From Planctomycetota bacterium (GTDB lineage: Bacteria; Planctomycetota; PUPC01; DSUN01): a DNA stretch of 10,034 nucleotides. The stretch lies in the NCBI GenBank assembly GCA_016872875.1, contig VGYW01000310.1:1-10034 (forward strand), given 5' to 3'. The notes under the pieces were generated by a model. That model did no database searches. It had not been told where the DNA came from and saw nothing but the letters and a program-made list of their open reading frames with translations. Of this stretch, positions 5,366 to 10,034 are shown piece after piece (within the stretch, counting starts at the first letter, position 1; every line of letters starts with the position of its first letter). The position numbers and the translations under genes are program-made.

Positions 5366-6898
5366 TTAGCGCTCGGGGGACGGCAGCGCGAGCGCCCAGT
5401 GGAGAGCGTTCGTGAGCAGGCGGGTGAAGGTCGGCTCGGCGAAATCGTCGGAGTGGCCGAGGGAGGTGTAGAAGACGCGGCCGCCGGCGTGGGAGGCCGT
5501 CCAGGCCACGGGCTGGGCGGGCTTGTCCTCGGCCCAGCGGCCCATCATGAGCGGCTTCGCCCCCTCAGCGAGAGGCAGCATCTTGTAGAGCCACGAGCGG
5601 CTGTGGAACCTGGCGGACGCGAGCCCGCGAAGGACGGGGTGGTCCGCGGCGTCGGGGACGGCCCACACGTCGCAGCCGGTGCGGCGCGACTCGGCGTCGT
5701 AGCCCTGGTAGGTGCAGCCGAGCACCTCGCGGTCGAAGCCCTCCCAGACCACGTGGCCCGCGGGCGCCGAGCCTGCCGCGAAGGGCACGCAACTCGTCCG
5801 CAGCGCCACGAGCGGCTTGCCTGAGCGGATGAACCGCTCAAGGTGGTCCATCTGGACGACGGGGAGCGCGCGGCGCCGCACGCTCAGGACCAGCAGGTCG
5901 GCGTCATACAGGGCGTCCAGCCCCGGCAGGTCGTTGCCGTCCTTGGGGTTCGCTTGGACGAATGTGCACCGGAAGCCCTTCGCAAGGTGCTTTTCGGCGA
6001 AGGCGGGCAGGGTGGACTTCGTGTCGTACTCAGGCTCGGAGATGACGAAGACGACGAGGGGCCGCTTGTCCTGCGCGCCCGGGCTGGCGGCGGCGATGAG
6101 CTGGCGGCTCTCGATGGAGGGGGCGACGTGCTCCTCGAGGTAGCGCTGGATGAGGGCGCTCCCCTTCGCGGGGGTGAAGCTGAGGTCCTTCTGCTTCGTC
6201 GCCGGGTCGCAGCCGTTTGCGGTGATGGCCTCCACGAGGTCGCACACGAAGAGGGCCTGGAGGCCCTGCCGCTTCATGTTGATGATGCCGCAGGACCTGT
6301 AGAGGACGCACATGTTGCTGGCGACGCCCATGTAGATGAGCGTGGTGACGCCGCGGGCGGCGCAGAGGCTTGTGAGCTCGCGGCCGTTGTTGCAGTCGGC
6401 GATGAGGTCGCCCTCGGCGATCTTCAGGTCGGGGTGCTGGCGGGTCCAGACGCCGCCTGGCCTGCACGGGCGGTCCGGGCCGCACTCGCAGCAGTCCTTG
6501 CCGCACGGCTGCGCGGGGGGCTCGAAGGGCACGGCCTTCGGGGGCGGCTGCGCGGGGATGGCCAGCATCGCCTTTCGTTGCGGGGCATCGCGGTAGAAGC
6601 CGACGACGTCCGAGGGTGCGTGGACGACCTGTATGCCGAGCCTCCGCGCGGCGTCAAGGGTCCGGTTCATCCGTGGCACCAGGTTACCCACGCGAGCCGT
6701 GTAGGTCTTGCACCAGTGGCGGTCCCACATGTCCACCACGACGACGACCGTCCTGGCGGGATCGATCCTCAGCCCCTCCTGCACCGCCCTGCCATCGGCG
6801 TCGTGGCGCTGAACCGTGAGCTTGATGGTCCCGCCTATGACCTCAGCTCCGAAGCCAAGGGAGCACAGGCAGAGAACAATGCCTGCTTTGCGTGCCAT
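5366..6898 (-). CDS. Isochorismatase-like cysteine hydrolase fused to a ThuA-like domain
   Basis: A 510-residue protein with two enzyme folds. Residues 1-18 look like a short signal peptide (MARKAGIVLCLCSLGFGA). Residues about 48-265 are an isochorismatase-like cysteine hydrolase: Asp56 in VVVVVDMWD, Lys159 in HPDLKIAEGD and Cys197 in GVASNMCV form the expected Asp-Lys-Cys triad, and these enzymes hydrolyse amide or enol-ether bonds of small molecules. A Cys-rich insert lies at 132-145 (CGKDCCECGPDRPC). Residues about 280-505 match the ThuA-like family (YDADLLVLSV, LERFIRSGKPLVALRTS, DHPVLRG, GGRVFYTSLGHSDDF). The start ATG has AGGA 7 nt upstream and lies 18 nt after the stop of the upstream GH32 gene, so the two are probably cotranscribed. 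The stop is 8 nt from that of the convergent haem-protein gene. The substrate is unknown. Confidence 0.85.
   Translation of the reverse strand: MARKAGIVLCLCSLGFGAEVIGGTIKLTVQRHDADGRAVQEGLRIDPARTVVVVVDMWDRHWCKTYTARVGNLVPRMNRTLDAARRLGIQVVHAPSDVVGFYRDAPQRKAMLAIPAQPPPKAVPFEPPAQPCGKDCCECGPDRPCRPGGVWTRQHPDLKIAEGDLIADCNNGRELTSLCAARGVTTLIYMGVASNMCVLYRSCGIINMKRQGLQALFVCDLVEAITANGCDPATKQKDLSFTPAKGSALIQRYLEEHVAPSIESRQLIAAASPGAQDKRPLVVFVISEPEYDTKSTLPAFAEKHLAKGFRCTFVQANPKDGNDLPGLDALYDADLLVLSVRRRALPVVQMDHLERFIRSGKPLVALRTSCVPFAAGSAPAGHVVWEGFDREVLGCTYQGYDAESRRTGCDVWAVPDAADHPVLRGLASARFHSRSWLYKMLPLAEGAKPLMMGRWAEDKPAQPVAWTASHAGGRVFYTSLGHSDDFAEPTFTRLLTNALHWALALPSPER
5369..5395. terminator. Inverted repeat at the convergent gene ends
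   Basis: GCGCTCG at 5369-5375 pairs perfectly with CGAGCGC at 5389-5395 across a 13-nt loop. It lies 11 nt after the stop of the plus-strand gene and inside the last codons of the minus-strand gene, so it could end plus-strand transcription. There is no T-run, so this is only a weak candidate. The 8-nt gap between the two stop codons leaves no room for a separate terminator. Confidence 0.25.
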
Positions 6899-6916
6899 GG
6901 TGTGTTCCTGTGGCGC

Positions 6917-8473
6917 TCACCACGGGTTGGAAGCAGCCATCTCCCAGGCATGGAGGGAGGCAACCTTGGCGGGTCCGCCGCGGCTGAAGAGGGCGACGCC
7001 GCGGGCGTCGGGGCGGGTGGGGTAGATGGCGCGGGCGACGGCCTGGCGGCCGTTTGCGAAGGCCTCGATGAGCGACTTGTCCACGAAGATGCGGAGCTTG
7101 AGGCTCTCGCCGGGCTTGAGCTCGAATGGCGCGGCCTCGATGGCCTTGCGCCCCTCGCCCAGGCTCGAGCGGGTGGTGTCAACCTTCAGCTTCTTCTCCG
7201 CGGCGTCGTAGAGGATGGCCGTCTGCTCCCGGCCGTCGGGTGAGGCGCAGACCTTGAGGCCGCACTGGGTGGCGCCTTCGGGCGTCATCTCAATGCTGAG
7301 CTCGAGGCTGTTGCCGCTCACGTCCTTGAGGGGCAGCTCGCCATCGGCGGGGATGCTCAGATCGTCGTGCTTCCTGGGATTGTAGCGGAGGAGGGCGAGT
7401 TCGTCGGGCGGGGCGATGCGGAGGGTCTTGTCGTCGCCGAGGGAGAGGACGCGCGGGAGGCTCATGGTGCCTGACCAGCCGCTCGCGGCCTGGGTCTCGC
7501 GCTTGCGGCCGTCGAAGACCCACGCCCACATGATCCGCCGCCCCTGGCCGTCCACCAGGCTCTCGGGGGCGAAGAAATGGTTGTCCACCCAGGTCATGCG
7601 CCCGTGGGTCTCGGGCGTGAAGCGGTCGTTCTCGTAGCGGCCGATGTAGTATTGGCAGCCGAGGTTGTGGCTGATGAAGAGGAGCATGTGGCGGTCGCCG
7701 AGGGGAAAGAAGTCGGGGCACATGTTGTCCTCGTCGGCGCGCGTCCACTTCCGGTCGCTCGTGTAGAACGGGTGGAGGTAGGTCCACTTCGCCAGGTCGT
7801 CGGAGGCGAAGAGGTAGAGGGTGTCGCCCTGGTGTTCGGGCAGGTTGCGCTTCTGTCCGAACTCGCGGAGGACGAGGAGGTTGCCAGTGAGCATGTAGTA
7901 GCGGCCCTTGTGGGTCCAGATGGCGGAGGGGTCTGCGGCGCCGTAGACCGTGCCGTCGGGCAGCGCGGCGAGGCCGTGGGCGGTCTCGCGGATGACGGGG
8001 TTGTGAGGGCTCTTGGTCCAGCGGTCGAGCTCGTCGTCGGTGCTGGTGGCGATGCAGATGCCGCAGGGGTTGCCGAGGCCCCAGTAGGTGATGGTCGGCA
8101 CGCCGTTCTTGTCAATGAACGCCCCGCCGCTGAAGATGCCGCTGTCGGCCCCGCCCGGCTCCAGGGCGAGGGGGTGGTGCCGCCAGTGGAGGAGGTCCTT
8201 GCTCGAAATGTGCGCCCAGCAGTGCCCCTTCTCGGTCTGGACGATGTACATGAGGTGGTATCGGCCCTTCCAGAAGAGCGCGCCGTTGGGGTCGAATGGC
8301 CCGCAGAGCCCCTCGGGCGTGACGACGTGGTAGCCCGGGCGATAGGGGTCGGCCTGGAGCTTCGCCTTCAGCTCCCGGGTGCCCAGGATCAGCCGGTTCA
8401 CATCGCCCGCCTCGGCTTCGGCCATGCACAACACTCCTACCACTAGGGCCAGCATCTGGCCTAATCCCCGCAT
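6917..8473 (-). CDS. Exported GH32-family protein with altered active-site motifs
   Basis: A 518-residue protein numbered from ATG 8473. Residues 1-22 are a signal peptide (MRGLGQMLALVVGVLCMAEA). The five-bladed GH32 propeller spans about 45-345 (PFDPNGALFWKGRYHLMY, IFSGGAF, CPDFFPLGD, GRRIMWAW, SLPRVLSL). A C-terminal beta-sandwich of GH32C type follows at about 370-515 (LRIFVDKSLIEAFANGRQ, YPTRPDARGVALF). GH32 enzymes cleave beta-fructosides such as sucrose, inulin and levan. The nucleophile is kept (Asp61 in FDPNG). Two other signatures are changed: Arg-Asp-Pro is Ala-Asp-Pro (Asp181), and the acid/base Glu of Glu-Cys-Pro-Asp is Met251 (codon 7721-7723). The usual FYAPQ segment reads FFAPE (Glu304). 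The fold call is firm; a fructosidase activity is not. The paralogue lies 37 nt upstream and the cysteine hydrolase-ThuA gene 18 nt downstream. Confidence 0.88.
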   Translation of the reverse strand: MRGLGQMLALVVGVLCMAEAEAGDVNRLILGTRELKAKLQADPYRPGYHVVTPEGLCGPFDPNGALFWKGRYHLMYIVQTEKGHCWAHISSKDLLHWRHHPLALEPGGADSGIFSGGAFIDKNGVPTITYWGLGNPCGICIATSTDDELDRWTKSPHNPVIRETAHGLAALPDGTVYGAADPSAIWTHKGRYYMLTGNLLVLREFGQKRNLPEHQGDTLYLFASDDLAKWTYLHPFYTSDRKWTRADEDNMCPDFFPLGDRHMLLFISHNLGCQYYIGRYENDRFTPETHGRMTWVDNHFFAPESLVDGQGRRIMWAWVFDGRKRETQAASGWSGTMSLPRVLSLGDDKTLRIAPPDELALLRYNPRKHDDLSIPADGELPLKDVSGNSLELSIEMTPEGATQCGLKVCASPDGREQTAILYDAAEKKLKVDTTRSSLGEGRKAIEAAPFELKPGESLKLRIFVDKSLIEAFANGRQAVARAIYPTRPDARGVALFSRGGPAKVASLHAWEMAASNPW

Positions 8474-8479
8474 TCTCTT

Positions 8480-8484
8480 CTCCT
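8480..8484 (-). promoter_or_regulatory. Shine-Dalgarno site that fixes the GH32 start at 8473
   Basis: On the minus strand AGGAG lies 6 nt before ATG at 8473. The frame extends upstream to a GTG at 8497, but that codon sits inside a 7-bp repeat with no ribosome binding site. The shorter form also begins directly with a normal signal peptide. Confidence 0.75.
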
Positions 8485-8486
8485 GG

Positions 8487-8507
8487 TCACGCGTCACGCG
8501 TCACGCG
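8487..8507. repeat. 7-bp tandem repeat between the two GH32 genes
   Basis: TCACGCG is repeated three times head to tail (CGCGTGA on the coding strand). It fills most of the 37-nt gap between the GH32 genes, just upstream of the ribosome binding site. It differs by one base from the TCCCGCG unit in the haem-protein gene at 4366-4386, so both may belong to one family. Confidence 0.75.
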
Positions 8508-8510
8508 TCC

Positions 8511-10034
8511 TTACCATGCATTCGTCGCCGCCATGTCCCAGGCGTCAAGCGACCTGACCTTGGTGGTCCCGCCCAGGCTGAAGAGCGCGACGCCGAGGGC
8601 ATCGTCGCGGCTGGGATAGATGCGCTGGGTGACGCACTGGCGGCCGTTGGCGAAGACCTCGATGATCGAGCGGTCGAGGAAGACGCGGAGGCGCAACGGC
8701 TCGCCCTCGCGCAATTCGAGCGGGGCGGCCTGCACGCGAACGTCTTGGCCGCCGGTGACGTTGAAGGGGCTGGGCCAGCCGTAGCGCACCTCCTTGCCGA
8801 GGCTGGACTTCGTGACGTCGAGGCTGAGGGTTTTCGCCGCGGGATCGAAGGTGATGACGGTCTCCTCTTCGCCTGCGGGCGAGCGCCGCACTTTGAGGCC
8901 GACCTGTTTCGCATTGCCACGCTCGATTTCCAGCGCAAGCTCCAGGCAATCGCCCCGCAAGCCATTCAGTGCTCTCTCGCCTTCGAGCGCGAGGTTCTCG
9001 TGGCGGCGAGGGTTCATGCGCAGGCGCTCAAGCTCGACGATTGGCTCGATGCGGAGCGTGCGGTCGGCGGCGAGGGAGAGGACTCGCGGGAGGCTCATCA
9101 CGCCGCCCCAGCCCGCGGCGTTCTGGGCGGCAGGCGTCCGCGCCTCGCACACCCAGCCCCAGAGGATGCGGCGGCCCTTGTCGTCCAGGAGCGTTTCGGG
9201 CGCGAAGAAGCGCCCGCCTGGCCACGTCATCATCCCGTGGCGTTCGGGCGCGAACTTCTCCTTCTCCCAGCGCCCGATGGCGTACTGCACGCCGAGGTCG
9301 TGGGCGATGAAGAGGAAGACGTGGCGGTCGCCGAGCGGGAAGAAGTCGGGGCACGAGGCGTCGCCGCCGCGTATCCACTTGCGGTCGGTGATGAACGGCC
9401 CCAGGAACTCCCATTTCTTGAGGTCGCTCGACTTGAAGAGGGTTGGGGTTCCGCCGCCGAAGATCGCGTAGTAGGTGTCGCCCTCGCGCCAGCCGTGGGG
9501 GTCCCAGGAGCTGTACTTGCCGTGGCCGGGGTCGCCCTTCTTGGGGATGGGCACGATGGGGTTGGAGGGGAGTTTCTCCCACTCGATCAGCTCGTCGTCC
9601 TTGGCGACGGCGATGCAGTTGCCGACGCCGCAGCCGTGGTAGATGATGGTGGGGCGGCCCTCCTTGTTGACGAAGGCCCCGCCGCTGAAGATGCCCTGGT
9701 CGCCGTTGCCGGGGACGAGGGCGAGGGGGAGAATCGTCCAGTGCAGCAGGTCGTTGCTCACGGCATGGCCCCAACAATGGCCGCCGTGCTGGACGATGTA
9801 CATGAGGTGGTAGCGTCCCTTCCAGAAGATTGCGCCGTTGGGGTCGAAGGGCATGCAGATGCCTTCGGGGCTGACGAAGTGGTAGCGGGGGCGGTGCGGG
9901 TCGGCGAGGAGCCGCGCGCGGAGGGCGCGGGCGTCGGCGACCAGGTCGCCGCCCTTCACCGGCGGCACACGGCCGTGCCAGCTCGGCACCTCGCCGCGGG
10001 CGCTCACCAGGTAGCTGCCGCGGCCGTCGAGCAC
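8511..10034 (-). CDS. GH32-family protein, N-terminus cut by the window edge
   Basis: At least 507 residues, continuing past the window edge; numbering starts at the edge. The first codon seen is GTG, but with no upstream sequence it cannot be called a start. Residues 1-28 (LDGRGSYLVSARGEVPSWHG) do not look like a signal peptide and may be the end of another domain. From about 30 the protein parallels its neighbour: PFDPNGAIFWKGRYHLMY (nucleophile Asp64), IFSGGAF, CPDFFPLGDRH, GRRILWGW, MSLPRVLSL, then a GH32C-type sandwich (LRVFLDRSIIEVFANGRQ). The acid/base Glu before Cys-Pro-Asp is Ser227 (codon 9354-9356). The Arg-Asp-Pro position reads Trp-Asp-Pro (Asp178), and the FYAPQ segment reads FFAPE (Glu280). 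It and the downstream gene are clearly tandem paralogues, both ending AAT/SN-x-W. It is probably the first visible gene of the three-gene minus-strand operon. Confidence 0.85.
   Translation of the reverse strand: MLDGRGSYLVSARGEVPSWHGRVPPVKGGDLVADARALRARLLADPHRPRYHFVSPEGICMPFDPNGAIFWKGRYHLMYIVQHGGHCWGHAVSNDLLHWTILPLALVPGNGDQGIFSGGAFVNKEGRPTIIYHGCGVGNCIAVAKDDELIEWEKLPSNPIVPIPKKGDPGHGKYSSWDPHGWREGDTYYAIFGGGTPTLFKSSDLKKWEFLGPFITDRKWIRGGDASCPDFFPLGDRHVFLFIAHDLGVQYAIGRWEKEKFAPERHGMMTWPGGRFFAPETLLDDKGRRILWGWVCEARTPAAQNAAGWGGVMSLPRVLSLAADRTLRIEPIVELERLRMNPRRHENLALEGERALNGLRGDCLELALEIERGNAKQVGLKVRRSPAGEEETVITFDPAAKTLSLDVTKSSLGKEVRYGWPSPFNVTGGQDVRVQAAPLELREGEPLRLRVFLDRSIIEVFANGRQCVTQRIYPSRDDALGVALFSLGGTTKVRSLDAWDMAATNAW

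Noticed and set aside
5843..7243. Long plus-strand open frame of 466 codons
   Set aside because: It is antisense to the cysteine hydrolase-ThuA and GH32 genes, crosses their junction, and its composition is that of a high-GC shadow frame with no recognisable domain.
8474..8497. GTG at 8497 as start of the second GH32 gene
   Set aside because: It lies inside the TCACGCG repeat without a ribosome binding site; ATG 8473 has AGGAG at good spacing and a signal peptide.
1..10034. Insertion sequence, prophage, tRNA or rRNA genes
   Set aside because: No transposase, integrase, phage protein, tRNA cloverleaf or rRNA sequence could be recognised on either strand.

Overview
The window looks like a high-GC chromosomal fragment of an uncultured bacterium of the PVC group, most likely Planctomycetota. 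This rests on three things: an exported fusion of a hydrazine-synthase-alpha-like (HzsA-related) dihaem region with a formylglycine-generating-enzyme (FGE/SUMF1) fold, a combination I associate with planctomycetes; several families of short palindromic repeats, including in-frame GGTGLRPV...TGGTPVPP insertions, that I recall from planctomycete and verrucomicrobial genomes; and exported proteins of ThuA, isochorismatase-like and GH32 families. No marker gene is present, so the phylum is an inference.

Layout. Bases 1-311 hold no gene and are packed with short hairpins of at least two repeat types. A sigma70-like promoter (356-384) and a strong Shine-Dalgarno site (424-430) lead into one very large plus-strand gene (438-5357, about 1639 residues). 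In order this protein has a signal peptide, a concanavalin/LamG-like domain, a helical segment, a beta-propeller of HzsA-related type, two c-type haem motifs, a long repeat-derived insert, the rest of the HzsA-related region, and a C-terminal FGE-fold domain that lacks the canonical catalytic cysteines. At least five repeat tracts of different kinds are inserted in frame in this one gene.

The other strand carries three closely spaced genes read right to left: a GH32-family protein truncated by the window edge (8511-10034), a second GH32 paralogue (6917-8473), and an isochorismatase-like cysteine hydrolase fused to a ThuA-like domain (5366-6898). Gaps of 37 and 18 nt and good ribosome binding sites suggest one operon whose promoter lies beyond 10034. 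It ends tail to tail with the large gene, with 8 nt between stop codons.

How they may work together (inference): at least three of the four products look exported; the fourth lacks its N-terminus. The two GH32 proteins suggest attack on a fructose-containing or related glycan. Both have replaced the usual acid/base glutamate of the Glu-Cys-Pro-Asp motif and the Arg of the Arg-Asp-Pro motif while keeping the nucleophile aspartate, so substrate and mechanism are uncertain. The cysteine hydrolase-ThuA protein would modify a product or related small molecule, and the dihaem protein could serve electron transfer or substrate binding. The most unusual points are the altered GH32 active sites, the two-enzyme fusion, and the accumulation of in-frame palindromic repeats in the haem protein.
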